Assembly (NCBI GenBank): GCA_022793995.1
Contig: JAAWDY010000064.1
Location: 1 to 52,507 of the forward strand
Direction: 5' to 3'
Source: Coprococcus sp.
GTDB taxonomy: Bacteria > Bacillota > Clostridia > Lachnospirales > Lachnospiraceae
Length of the DNA stretch: 52,507 bases
A program made the translations under genes and the position numbers. Positions 8,606 to 16,315 of this stretch are shown one piece after another. The notes beneath the pieces were generated by a model. That model saw only the letters and a list, made by a program, of their open reading frames with translations. It was not told the DNA's origin and did no database searches. Numbering within the stretch: position 1 is the first letter of the stretch; each line of letters begins with the position of its first letter.

Positions 8606-9282
8606 TGCCGCCTCCCTCTGAACCGATAGCCGTCTCCCCAGACAGTCAAGATATACTCTGGTCTTCCAGGATCTTTCTCGATCGCCTCCCGTATCTTGCG
8701 GATGTGTACATTGAGCGTCCCGTCTCCCGTAAATTTGTCCTCCCAGACTTTTTCAAACAATTCCTGTTTTGAGACTACTCGGTTTTCATTTTTTATAAGA
8801 TAGGATAAGAGCTTAAATTCGAGGGAAGTCAGCCTGACCGGATTCCCCTCCACAAACGCCTGCTTCGCGTTAAAATCGACCGTCAGCCGCCCATCCGAGT
8901 ATTCCGATTCTGTCCCCTCTCCCAGACGTCTTAACACTGCTTTTACCTTTGCCAAAAGGACTCCCAGCGAATAGGGTTTCTGTATATAGTCGTCGCCTCC
9001 GATATTCAAAGCAACGATCTGATCGTCGTCGCTTGTCCTGGCGGAAATGAATAAGATCGGAACCTTTGTTTTCTCGCGAAGCTCTTTGCACAACGCGAAC
9101 CCGCTGCCATCCCCGAGATTGATGTCGAGCAGCAAAAGCTTTGCTGTATTTTCATCAAAAAATTTCCGGCAGTCCGAGGCATGGTAGCGGGCCGCCGTTT
9201 TAACACCAAACAGGTTAAAATACTCTGCCGTACTGTCCGCCAGAAGTTCTTCGTCGTCTATGATCAAACAATCATATTTCAT
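8602..9282 (-). CDS. OmpR/PhoB-family response regulator
   Basis: A 226-residue regulator. The receiver domain has the acidic pair LIIDDEE, phospho-acceptor Asp53 in LLLDINLG, a Ser in FISARTS and Lys in YIQKPYS. The C-terminal winged helix carries LTSLEFKLLSYLI and HIRKIREAIEKDP, ending in a typical GDGYRFRGR wing. The start at 9282 (MKYDCLIIDD) lies inside the end of lgt, an 11-base overlap, so lgt and the regulator are translationally coupled. It is probably the activator of the downstream MacB-like transporter through the direct repeats at 7270-7308. Confidence 0.88.
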   Translation of the reverse strand: MKYDCLIIDDEELLADSTAEYFNLFGVKTAARYHASDCRKFFDENTAKLLLLDINLGDGSGFALCKELREKTKVPILFISARTSDDDQIVALNIGGDDYIQKPYSLGVLLAKVKAVLRRLGEGTESEYSDGRLTVDFNAKQAFVEGNPVRLTSLEFKLLSYLIKNENRVVSKQELFEKVWEDKFTGDGTLNVHIRKIREAIEKDPGRPEYILTVWGDGYRFRGRRQ

Positions 9283-10045
9283 TGCCCGTCTCCCTGCCCT
9301 TCGCCTGCGCCCTACGGTTTCTCCAGAATAAAACGACTGCTCCTGCCACAATGAGAATAGAAATCAACTGGGAGGTAGAAAGTCCCATAAGTCCTCCTCT
9401 GTCGTCCGCCCGTAAAAATTCAATCAAGAATCGCCCCACTCCGTAGAGAGCCATATATAAAGCCCCCACATTACCGGTACAGGTATTTTTCCTGTGAAAC
9501 CAGAGCAAGATCCCCATAATCAGTAAATCGCCTGCTGAAGAAAAAAGCTGTGTCGGCAGGAGCTTTACCCCGGTCGGGGCCATACATCCCTCCGGAAATA
9601 CTACTCCCAAAAAGGAGTCCGTCTCTCTCCCATAACAGCACCCGGCAAGGAAGCATCCGATTCTTCCCACCCCCTGCGCCAGGGCGATCGAAGGCGCCGC
9701 CAAATCAAAGTATTCTAGAAAGATCAGATGTTTGATACGACAGTAAAGAATCGCCGCCAAGACACCGGCAATGATACCACCATACACCACGAATCCCTCC
9801 GACCCCAAGACATTCCCAGGATGTTTGATAAATTCTTTCCATTCCACAATCACGTATAATAACTTCGCGCCCACAAATCCACTGGCTACGCCCCAGAGCG
9901 CAATATCCACCATCGCCTCCGGATCCAGTGAATACTTTTTCGCACGGTATGCCGCCATCATGACACAGAGAAGGATTCCGACTGCGATCATCAGTCCGTA
10001 TCCATGTATTGTAATATTCCCTATTGAAATAATATCCATCTTCAT
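9272..10045 (-). CDS. lgt: Phosphatidylglycerol-prolipoprotein diacylglyceryl transferase
   Basis: A 257-residue polytopic protein with about seven membrane segments. It transfers diacylglycerol from phosphatidylglycerol to the lipobox cysteine of prolipoproteins. Family features are HGYGLMIAVG near residues 14-23, EGFVVYGGIIAG, the Lgt signature GVGRIGCFLAGCCYG, a PTQLFSS segment and GRFLIEFLRADDRG. Length is normal. The start is at 10045 (MKMDIISIGN) or at the second Met. It overlaps the response-regulator gene, an unusual operon partner for a housekeeping enzyme. A palindrome repeated elsewhere in the window lies just upstream at 10061-10090. Confidence 0.93.
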   Translation of the reverse strand: MKMDIISIGNITIHGYGLMIAVGILLCVMMAAYRAKKYSLDPEAMVDIALWGVASGFVGAKLLYVIVEWKEFIKHPGNVLGSEGFVVYGGIIAGVLAAILYCRIKHLIFLEYFDLAAPSIALAQGVGRIGCFLAGCCYGRETDSFLGVVFPEGCMAPTGVKLLPTQLFSSAGDLLIMGILLWFHRKNTCTGNVGALYMALYGVGRFLIEFLRADDRGGLMGLSTSQLISILIVAGAVVLFWRNRRAQAKGRETGNEI

Positions 10046-10060
10046 CTATCTGTTTCCTTT

Positions 10061-10090
10061 CCTTATGAAACTCATCGCCGAATAGGCGAT
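10061..10090. repeat. Dispersed palindromic repeat (copy 1)
   Basis: A 30-bp block, CCTTATGAAAC then CATCGCCGAATAGGCGAT, contains the stem TCGCC/GGCGA with loop GAATA. It matches the block at 52395-52424 (and its mirror at 52266-52295) at 27 of 30 positions. It lies between lgt and ybaK. It looks like a REP-type intergenic palindrome or a short structured RNA element. Confidence 0.5.
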
Positions 10091-10142
10091 TCGATTCAGG
10101 GATCCCGAGCACACGCAAGGGGGCCGAGTATTCCCTCTCATC

Positions 10143-10616
10143 CTACACAATATCCACAAACCTGCCTCCAGCCGCCCCTGCCAGATCATCCGGAGATAAT
10201 TCGATCTGGGAGCCGACCTTACCAGCGCTGACGAACATCTTCTCATACTGTTTTGCCGTTTCATGTATATAGGTCGGGAATTGTTTCTTCATCCCTATAG
10301 GCGAGCACCCACCATGCACATATCCGGTAAGCGGTAATAATTCTTTCTGTTTTATCATGCCGACCGCCTTCTCGCCGACTGCCTGAGCCGCTTTCTTCAG
10401 ATCAAGCTCTTCCTTCACCGGAACTACAAAGACATAATATCTACCCGACTTCCCCTGAGTAACAAGGGTCTTGAATACCTGATCCGCATCCTCGCCAAGC
10501 AGTGCGGCGATCTCCTCCCCGCTCATCGTCGCGTCCGGCTTATAAGCATGGCTTATATAGGATATCTTCTTTCTATCCAGCACACGCATCACATTTGTTT
10601 TCTCATTATTCCTCAT
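10143..10616 (-). CDS. ybaK: Cys-tRNA(Pro)/Cys-tRNA(Cys) deacylase, YbaK/EbsC family
   Basis: A 157-residue trans-editing protein of the YbaK/ProX fold, which hydrolyses mischarged Cys-tRNA(Pro). Typical features are the N-terminal KTNVMRVLDRKKISYISHAY, KTLVTQGKSGRYYVFVVPV with the conserved Lys, and GYVHGGCSPIGMKKQFPTYI (the GGxSPxG loop), ending GRFVDIV. The start at 10616 (MRNNEKTNVM) gives the normal family length. The same frame stays open upstream only because it continues into an Rpn-like remnant, so a longer N-terminus should not be annotated. No gene is coupled to it. Confidence 0.88.
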   Translation of the reverse strand: MRNNEKTNVMRVLDRKKISYISHAYKPDATMSGEEIAALLGEDADQVFKTLVTQGKSGRYYVFVVPVKEELDLKKAAQAVGEKAVGMIKQKELLPLTGYVHGGCSPIGMKKQFPTYIHETAKQYEKMFVSAGKVGSQIELSPDDLAGAAGGRFVDIV

Positions 10617-10624
10617 CTTAAAAC

Positions 10625-10847
10625 TCCCGCGGTTTACAGACAATATCCTTGTTCTCTGCACGGGCTGCCCGGCTCCATCCTTTCCTCCATAGGGGACCTC
10701 CACCTCCCGGGTATCCAACTCTTCCAGGCTGTCCGGATCTATAACCTGCTCGCCGCTATAAATAAAATAATTGAAAATGTCGGCGAAAATATGGCTCTGC
10801 CCCATGTATTTTGTTGTAATGGTGTCTTTTACACCTAAAGCTTTTAC
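10625..10847 (-). pseudogene. N-terminal remnant of an Rpn-like PD-(D/E)XK nuclease/transposase
   Basis: Reading leftward from about 10847 the frame gives GVKDTITTKYMGQ, then IFADIFNYFIYSGEQVIDP and LEELDTREVEVPYG. This is the classic start of Rpn/PDDEXK transposase-family proteins (FADxFNyyiYgGeqvI, then ELDTxE, then PYG). About 70 residues are recognisable before the sequence passes into the ybaK leader. No nuclease core follows, and no start codon with a ribosome-binding site is clear. It runs in frame with ybaK, which can mislead gene callers into a spurious fusion. It is a complementary fragment type to the C-terminal remnant at 636-990, but from a different position. Confidence 0.65.
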
Positions 10848-10949
10848 CTCCTATCCTGTGCCGTATCACTTGTACATATTCTTTCCTACTGTAAATATCA
10901 TACCATGGGTGTATCTCTTTTTCAATCGAGTTTCTCTGAAAACCGACGA

Positions 10950-10978
10950 TTGCATTTTCTCTATCCTTATGATACAAT
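10950..10978 (+). promoter_or_regulatory. Promoter of the DUF3784-like gene
   Basis: TTGCAT (10950-10955), a 17-bp spacer and TACAAT (10973-10978) precede the AAGGAGGG site and ATG at 11017. Confidence 0.55.
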
Positions 10979-11016
10979 CCATTTAGTAATACTAGGTATC
11001 TAAGGAGGGAACTGCT

Positions 11017-11334
11017 ATGCTCGCGTTCATATTATGGGCTTTATTTGGATGTTTCTTTATTGTTTTGGGCATATACACCCACAATGCCAAGAAAGCGGTC
11101 GGTTTTTGGGCCAATGCCGAACTGTTTCCTGTGGAGAATATAAAAGCATATAACCGTGCTATGGAGAAATTATGGTATGTATATGGAACGATATTTATTC
11201 TTCTCGGTCTGCCGCTTTTAGACGGGCAGAATTCCCCTCTCATCTTCCTCTCCGTCGTCGGCGTCATGATCGAGACGATTGCCGTTATGGCGTTCTATAC
11301 CCTGGTGATTAAGAAGAAGTACCGTAGAAAATAG
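11017..11334 (+). CDS. DUF3784-like small membrane protein
   Basis: A 105-residue protein with three hydrophobic segments at about 2-22, 50-66 and 72-97. A charged loop between the first two contains the DUF3784-like NAELFPVENIKAYNRAMEKL (asparagine-alanine-x-x-phenylalanine then K-A-Y-N-R). It ends in a basic tail, IKKKYRRK. Such proteins are common, uncharacterised membrane proteins of Bacillota. It is transcribed alone, with a good promoter upstream and an AAGGAGGG ribosome-binding site. Family assignment rests on length and topology and is moderate. Function is unknown. Confidence 0.65.
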   Translation: MLAFILWALFGCFFIVLGIYTHNAKKAVGFWANAELFPVENIKAYNRAMEKLWYVYGTIFILLGLPLLDGQNSPLIFLSVVGVMIETIAVMAFYTLVIKKKYRRK

Positions 11335-11357
11335 ATTGTGCTATATCTATCACAAAA

Positions 11358-11393
11358 GGCGTATGGAACGGTGAAATCACTGTCCTATACGCC
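11358..11393 (-). terminator. Terminator of the thioredoxin gene
   Basis: Inverted repeat GGCGTATgGAACGGTG / CTGTCCTATACGCC. On the minus strand it is followed by TTTTGTG. It also sits just after the converging gene that ends at 11334. Confidence 0.6.
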
Positions 11394-11420
11394 TTCATTC
11401 CGACAAGTATGCTTTTCCTT

Positions 11421-11735
11421 TTAGTACATCAATTCTGTGATCTTCTCCTTCAATTCATCCACTTCCATCACTCCCACATTTTCAAACTTCTTTTCCCCGT
11501 CTTTATAGAAATGGATGGTCGGGACTCCAAAAATTCTGTTCTCCTTTCCCAGTTTCGAATAGTCGGTCGTATTTACTTTCACGATATTGATGAAAGGAAG
11601 CTCTGCGTCCAGCTCCTCCAGAATACGTGAGAACGCTTTGCACGGCACGCATGTTGTAGAGAAGAAATCCACGATCTCGAACCCTTCCTTGATCTGCTCT
11701 TTAAAACTTTCGTTATCTGCATACTGAATCGCCAT
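11421..11735 (-). CDS. Thioredoxin-family protein with CVPC active site
   Basis: A 104-residue single thioredoxin domain. FFSTTCVPCKAFSRILEEL carries a C-x-P-C redox centre (CVPC instead of the classical CGPC), and the cis-proline loop FGVPTIHFYKDG is present. There is no signal peptide, so it is cytosolic. The GAAGGAGG site lies 7-8 bases before the ATG. The Val between the cysteines would be expected to shift redox potential and partner choice; the physiological reductase or substrate is not evident from neighbours. It is followed by a terminator at 11358-11393. Confidence 0.85.
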   Translation of the reverse strand: MAIQYADNESFKEQIKEGFEIVDFFSTTCVPCKAFSRILEELDAELPFINIVKVNTTDYSKLGKENRIFGVPTIHFYKDGEKKFENVGVMEVDELKEKITELMY

Positions 11736-11938
11736 TTATTTTCCCTCCTTGAAGAAATTCTCTGTCATATATTCTCTGACTTTTTTATAATAATAGCTTT
11801 CATAGGAAGAAGTGGATGTGTTCACCTCTATTTTCTCTTCCTTTGTCGTGCTTCCTGTATTCTGTCCCCGAATGCGCTTATACTGTCTTTGATTTTTCGG
11901 AATAGAGAAATGTGACAAAACAATTTCCTATATCAAAA

Positions 11939-11974
11939 AAAAGCCATCTGCTCTTCCTTTGGCGAATGGCTTTT
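11939..11974 (-). terminator. Terminator of the hemerythrin-REC gene
   Basis: On the minus strand AAAAGCCATTCGCC...CAGATGGCTTTTTTTT forms a stem closed by AAAAGCCAT/ATGGCTTTT with a T-tract, 14 bases after the stop at 11988. Confidence 0.75.
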
Positions 11975-11987
11975 CATGGTATAATTC

Positions 11988-13358
11988 TTAGGTATCTATT
12001 GATTCAAAGAAGGCGTCGATCTTTCTCTTGATCTCTTCCGGCTTTAAGTACTTAAGCAAATACCCCGACGGCTTCAGGGACATCACTTTTCTTACGCTTT
12101 CCGGGTCGCTTCTCCCGGTAAGGAAAATGACCGGAATATCCTCGAATTCCTTCATGGAGCGGAGCATCGCAAGCGTCTGCCTCCCGTCGCAAACCGGCAT
12201 CTCATAATCCAGAAGAACCAGGCTCGGTCTGTCCAAAGTAATGGCTCGGATTGCCGCCACTCCTGAGTCAACCTGAGAGATCTCGTAATCTACTTCCAGT
12301 AATTCTTTCATTCCCTCCCGTATCGTCATGGAATCATCTACGACGAGTATCTTCGGCCTTGGATGCGTCTCTTCCTTCTCTTCTTCTTCCTTGCGCTTCA
12401 TCAGGTATCTTTCCACCTCAGACATGGCGTTTTCATGTTCAATCGGGGTGGCAACACCGCTCTGAACCGCCTGGGAAGCAAAGACACAGTATGAAAAATA
12501 TCCCGCGCCGCCTGTATTCAGCAGCAGACTGACCTGTGGCTTCTGCTTCTCAAATATCTTCTGGAACTGCTCGTAGGTCAAAAGATTTTCCTCTTTCAGT
12601 TCATATGGTTCTGCAGACGGCAAATGCTCCAGAAGCCGTCCTACAAACTGCTTTGCCGTATATCTGGCGGCATTAATCAGCATACTGTCCAGCTTATTCG
12701 TCTGAAGCCCCATAACCTTTCCGACTGTATTAATCAGGAGCGTCTCCTCAAACACAAGAATGATCTCCTGCTTTTTTTCTTCCTCTGCGGTACTATAAAC
12801 CAGGCGGTAATATACCCCCTGCCCAAACTTCTCCCCTCCATAAGTGTCGCTGATTACCTGCGACTCCAGATGAAACATGTCAAACACCAGATGGATGATC
12901 GCTTCTTTCAATGCTTCTAATTCTTCACTGGGAAGAAGGTTCTCCCAAAGTTTTATCCCCTCTCCCTTAATCGCCTGGTCTTCCGTCAGCGTATGGCCGA
13001 TCAGCCACCCGGCGCAGACACCCAGGAAGTGCTCCATAGCCCCGGCCGAATAATTGGTCGTCTCAAGCTCCTCTTCCAGTGCCGGGAGCGTACTCTCCCG
13101 AAATCCCTTATGCAGGCGCCGGTGCTGCTCATATCCATTATAGTTAATGGACTGCATATATGTCTCTTCATCTGCAAAATGCTTCACCGTATGTCCCTTA
13201 AAATATTTGACTCCCTCCTGACAAGCCCACTGGCTGTCCTTTTCTTCGTCTTGAAATGAAAAAAGTTTATTAATGATCTTAAAGAGACGCTTATGCTCCT
13301 TATCAATAATATCTACCCCTATATTATATTCCTCATTCCATACAAATTGGGTATCCAT
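11988..13358 (-). CDS. Bacteriohemerythrin - (CheX-like?) - receiver fusion protein
   Basis: 456 residues. Residues 1-135 form a hemerythrin domain with the full ligand set of a di-iron O2/NO-binding site: His22, His60, Glu64, His79, His83, His122 and Asp127. Residues 145-310 are an alpha/beta region whose layout (EETLLINTVGKVMG then LINAARYTAKQFVGRLL) is reminiscent of CheX-type phosphatases, but this is uncertain. After a Glu/Lys linker, residues 335-455 form a receiver domain with Asp384 in LVLLDYEMPVCDG and FLTGRSD. There is no output domain or membrane segment. The protein looks like a soluble redox or oxygen-responsive node of chemotaxis or phosphorelay signalling. It is monocistronic, with its own promoter and terminator. 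Confidence 0.82.
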   Translation of the reverse strand: MDTQFVWNEEYNIGVDIIDKEHKRLFKIINKLFSFQDEEKDSQWACQEGVKYFKGHTVKHFADEETYMQSINYNGYEQHRRLHKGFRESTLPALEEELETTNYSAGAMEHFLGVCAGWLIGHTLTEDQAIKGEGIKLWENLLPSEELEALKEAIIHLVFDMFHLESQVISDTYGGEKFGQGVYYRLVYSTAEEEKKQEIILVFEETLLINTVGKVMGLQTNKLDSMLINAARYTAKQFVGRLLEHLPSAEPYELKEENLLTYEQFQKIFEKQKPQVSLLLNTGGAGYFSYCVFASQAVQSGVATPIEHENAMSEVERYLMKRKEEEEKEETHPRPKILVVDDSMTIREGMKELLEVDYEISQVDSGVAAIRAITLDRPSLVLLDYEMPVCDGRQTLAMLRSMKEFEDIPVIFLTGRSDPESVRKVMSLKPSGYLLKYLKPEEIKRKIDAFFESIDT

Positions 13359-13406
13359 CTTGATCCTCCTTCACTTATAGCTCAAAAACCATTTCATTAT
13401 TGCATT

Positions 13407-13434
13407 ATTATACAGCATAACATACAATTTTCAA
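13407..13434 (-). promoter_or_regulatory. Promoter of the hemerythrin-REC gene
   Basis: On the minus strand TTGAAA (13434-13429), a 16-bp spacer and TATAAT (13412-13407) lie about 50 bp before the start codon; GAAGGAGG precedes the ATG. Confidence 0.6.
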
Positions 13435-13540
13435 TGAAATCTATACACATTATATCCTATTCTGCGTCAATCGTCAACGTTACGATTTTTCATATATTTG
13501 CTTTTCTCATCGCATTTCTTTTAAGAAATGCAACCAACCT

Positions 13541-13578
13541 AAAAAGCGGTATGCCTCTGTTGAGACATACCGCTTTTT
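13541..13578. terminator. Terminator of hsp20, symmetric hairpin
   Basis: AAAAAGCGGTATG, a short loop and CATACCGCTTTTT form a near-perfect stem with A/T tails on both sides, just downstream of the hsp20 stop at 13589. Because of its symmetry it may also work in the plus direction. Confidence 0.8.
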
Positions 13579-13588
13579 GTGGTAACCA

Positions 13589-14026
13589 CTATTCAATCAT
13601 AACATACTGCTTTTCCTCAATCTGTTTCTTAGCATCCTTTTTCGGAATCTTAAGAGTCAGGATACCGTTCTCAAATTTCGCGTGGATCTCATCTTGTGTT
13701 ACATTGTCTCCCACGTAGAAACTCCGGCTCATATTCCCCGCATACCTCTCTCTTCTTACATACTGTCCTTTCTCATCCTTCTGGTCGTTGCTGACCTCTT
13801 TTGCGGCATTGATGGTGAGATATCCATCCTTCAGTTCCGCGCTTACTTCTTCCTTCTTAAAGCCCGGTAACTCAATATCAACTTCATACTCCTGGCCGTC
13901 CTCTTTTACGTCGGTCCTCATAACATGTTCCCCGCGCTTTCCATAAAATGCTTTGTCCAGTTCCGGGAATGAAAAATCCATCCAATCGTTCCACAAATTC
14001 TCTCTAAAAATACTTGGCATCATCAT
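13589..14026 (-). CDS. hsp20: Small heat-shock protein, Hsp20/alpha-crystallin family
   Basis: A 145-residue ATP-independent holdase. A short N-terminal arm, MPSIFRENLWNDWMDF, is followed by the alpha-crystallin domain: VDIELPGFKKEEVSAELKDG, then SRSFYVGDNVTQDEIHAKF, the conserved ENGILTLKIPK strand and a C-terminal extension. It prevents aggregation of unfolded proteins. The start lies behind AAAGGAGA; three tandem ATGs (14026, 14023, 14020) make the exact start ambiguous by two codons. The promoter overlaps a CIRCE element, so HrcA repression with heat induction is expected. Confidence 0.92.
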   Translation of the reverse strand: MMMPSIFRENLWNDWMDFSFPELDKAFYGKRGEHVMRTDVKEDGQEYEVDIELPGFKKEEVSAELKDGYLTINAAKEVSNDQKDEKGQYVRRERYAGNMSRSFYVGDNVTQDEIHAKFENGILTLKIPKKDAKKQIEEKQYVMIE

Positions 14027-14079
14027 AAGTCATATCTCCTTTCGCATCAGCGGTTGTTTGTTTTATTTGTTCTATACGT

Positions 14080-14108
14080 AATATAACACTTAGTATTAGC
14101 AGTGTCAA
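14080..14108 (-). promoter_or_regulatory. hsp20 promoter
   Basis: On the minus strand TTGACA (14108-14103), a 17-bp spacer and TATATT (14085-14080). The -35 hexamer lies inside the CIRCE operator. Confidence 0.75.
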
Positions 14109-14122
14109 GGGACGAGTGCTAA
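14096..14122. promoter_or_regulatory. CIRCE operator (HrcA binding site)
   Basis: TTAGCAGTG, nine bases, GAGTGCTAA. The consensus is TTAGCACTC-N9-GAGTGCTAA: the right half is perfect and the left has two mismatches. It overlaps the -35 of the hsp20 promoter, the expected geometry for HrcA repression. Confidence 0.85.
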
Positions 14123-14218
14123 AAATCTATGAAGATTTTGTGAACTCGTCCCATTTCTCATATAAACTATATTTAGTTATTCCCTTTAATTGATATTTTA
14201 CTCCCCTTCGTAATGAAA

Positions 14219-16000
14219 TTACTCCGCCTTTCTTCCCGCAATGACCGCTACAGTCCCGCCGGAGAATATAAGCAAAATTACCCACAAACCTACATTTGCA
14301 GGATCCCCTGTATTCGGGGACAAAGAACCTGACTCCGAAGTGTGATCCTTTCCGCTGGATGAACCTGATGAACCTGCTTTTTCCTTGACAGTAACCGTGA
14401 TTTTCTTCGTTACAGACGCTCCCCCGCTGTCCGTTACCCCATAGGTAACATGGTAGGTTCCAGCTTTTTTCGTATCTACATCATTGGAAACAACCTCAAT
14501 CCTCTCTGTGATATCGCCATCCTCCGCATCGGAAACCGTCACATCTTTCCTTGCGTCAAAGGTATCTCCCACTGTCAGCGTTTTATCCTCAGCATGGATC
14601 GCCGGTGCTGCATTCAATACACCGGCTTTAGGGTATACCGTCACGGTCACTTCAATATCCGAAACAGTATGAAAATTTTCAGAGTCTTTTGGCGTATAGA
14701 CGACTTTGATTGTATGTTCCCCCGCCTCCTTTAACAGCGTGTCGGCAGGATCCTGCCATGCAAATCCATCCGGCAGAGCGATATCGGCCAATTTCTGCCC
14801 CTGCACTCCTGTAAGATTCTCAGGAGCAATATATGACGGTACTGCCTTTGAGATACGAAATTCTTTTTCAAACCTTGCAGTAGTCCCGGTAATTCCCACG
14901 ACCACCTTGTAGTCTCCTACATTTACCGGCGCAAAATCCAGCTTCTTCCATGTTCCGTCCGTCAGTCTTTTATAATATATAAATGTCGGATCCGCCGTAC
15001 TCCCCTCAATGTTGCAGTCTTCTTTTGTCAGAGCGACAGAATTTCCCGTATATTCCATGTCGAGCTCTTTATTGATCGTGATTCCCAGAAGATTCAGCGT
15101 TATATCTATTGTTTTTCGTGTGCCGTTCTTCATCGTGCCACAGTCATATGTATATCGTATCGGCGTTCCGAGCGTATATCCGCTGATGATATTTCCATTT
15201 TTCGACGCGCCGCTGGTAAGATTCATTTGGTCCGCGCTCATTCCCGGAAATTTCTCCGTAATGTCAAACTGGTCTCCCGTTATAAAAAGCTCCATCTCTG
15301 TCGTACTGGGACATGAGCAATCCCAGACATTGCTGTTAAAGTTAAAAAAAGCAAGCTTTGTTCCTCGGCAGTCTAAATATCCCAAAACATTGTTATTACT
15401 CAAGTCAAGCCCTGTAATCTTTGTATTCGTACACACTAATCGTTCCAGAGCTGTGTTATAGCTCACGTCTAATTCTTCCAGTTGTAAGTTTTCACATTCA
15501 AGCCGTTTCAATTTCGGATTGCCGCTTACATCAAGCTCTGTGATCCCTGTCAGAGCGCAGAGCAATCTTTGCATAGCGGTGTTTTGGCTCACATCCAGTT
15601 TTGTGATCTTCGTGACTTCACAATTTAAATATTCCAGAGATGTATTATTATGTAAGTCAAGCTCTGTAATGCCTGTACGGCGACAGTTCAGGTCTGTCAG
15701 AGATGTGAAATACTCGATTCCTGTTAAGTCTGTCAGGTTGGCGTTATTGGAAACCTCCATTACTGTTACCTTGTCGATTTCTTCCTGTGTCAGAACACCG
15801 TTTCCATCTTCATCAAGCGTTGCTACATAGTTTCTGAAAATCTCATCCGGGAAATTCTCCTCATTGACTGCCACGTCCGCCGCCCTTGATATGTCTTCTA
15901 TTTCTCCATCCTGCGCATGGACGTTCGCCAAACGCATACCGGCTATGTCCATCGCCAGAACTACAGCCGCCGCTATTACCATCCATCTCTTTTTGCCCAT
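14219..16000 (-). CDS. Sortase-anchored leucine-rich-repeat surface protein
   Basis: About 593 residues. A signal peptide (MGKKRWMVIAAAVVLAMDI) is followed by an EF-hand-like DEDGNGVLTQEEI. Six or so internalin/BspA-type LRRs of about 21 residues come next (LDVSQNT, LDVSGNP, LDVSYNT, LDLSNNN). Then come an MBG-like domain (MEYTGNSVALTKEDC...GDYKVVVGITG) and an Ig-like DUF5011-type domain (SDAEDGDITERIEV...GTYHVTYGVTD). The end is a Ser-rich linker, SPNTGD, a membrane helix and a short charged tail. SPxTGD is a sortase motif seen in Clostridia. The start at 16000 has nearby GGAG/AAGG; earlier in-frame starts would extend ahead of the signal peptide. It is divergent from a LytTR regulator. Confidence 0.82.
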   Translation of the reverse strand: MGKKRWMVIAAAVVLAMDIAGMRLANVHAQDGEIEDISRAADVAVNEENFPDEIFRNYVATLDEDGNGVLTQEEIDKVTVMEVSNNANLTDLTGIEYFTSLTDLNCRRTGITELDLHNNTSLEYLNCEVTKITKLDVSQNTAMQRLLCALTGITELDVSGNPKLKRLECENLQLEELDVSYNTALERLVCTNTKITGLDLSNNNVLGYLDCRGTKLAFFNFNSNVWDCSCPSTTEMELFITGDQFDITEKFPGMSADQMNLTSGASKNGNIISGYTLGTPIRYTYDCGTMKNGTRKTIDITLNLLGITINKELDMEYTGNSVALTKEDCNIEGSTADPTFIYYKRLTDGTWKKLDFAPVNVGDYKVVVGITGTTARFEKEFRISKAVPSYIAPENLTGVQGQKLADIALPDGFAWQDPADTLLKEAGEHTIKVVYTPKDSENFHTVSDIEVTVTVYPKAGVLNAAPAIHAEDKTLTVGDTFDARKDVTVSDAEDGDITERIEVVSNDVDTKKAGTYHVTYGVTDSGGASVTKKITVTVKEKAGSSGSSSGKDHTSESGSLSPNTGDPANVGLWVILLIFSGGTVAVIAGRKAE

Positions 16001-16125
16001 TTCCTTTTCTGTCTCCTTTTGCACCATTTTCTCAATTACATGATGATGCCAGGGATTGTAGGAGCACATCGTGCATAACAATCCAGATGGCATCTGTCTT
16101 CTGTAGGCGGATATATCCCGACATC

Positions 16126-16154
16126 ATTATATAAAATTTCACGTGAAAGATAAG
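16126..16154 (-). promoter_or_regulatory. Promoter of the LRR gene with a 12-bp palindrome in the spacer
   Basis: On the minus strand TATAAT (16131-16126) has a poor -35 (CTTATC) 17 bp upstream. The spacer holds the perfect palindrome TTTCACGTGAAA (16137-16148). The weak -35 and adjacent direct repeats suggest an activator. Confidence 0.5.
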
Positions 16155-16156
16155 GA

Positions 16157-16195
16157 TTCTGGCAGGAACGTCAATTTTCTGGCAAGAACGTCAAT
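16157..16195. promoter_or_regulatory. Direct repeats, candidate LytTR-regulator box
   Basis: Two copies of TTCTGGCARGAACGTCAAT start at 16157 and 16177 (period 20 bp, one mismatch). LytTR regulators bind short direct repeats about two helix turns apart. The repeats sit immediately upstream of the LRR promoter and between it and the LytTR gene, so they could serve both. Confidence 0.55.
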
Positions 16196-16315
16196 CGAGT
16201 AGAGAAGGTGGCAAATTTTTATAAAGCCAGAGTAAATTTAGGGTTGACAAACCCAATCAAATATGATTTTGATATACTAAGATGTCTTATTCAGAAGAAG
16301 AAAGGGGCGTTATAT

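Noticed and set aside
11736-11918. 60-codon frame immediately before the thioredoxin gene
   Set aside because: Only a TTG start without a ribosome-binding site. Its end is the thioredoxin Shine-Dalgarno region, and composition is not clearly coding.
16238-16300. TTGACA at 16242 as the LytTR gene's -35
   Set aside because: The nearest good -10 (TATACT) is 23 bp away; spacing is too long for a standard promoter, so I did not annotate it.
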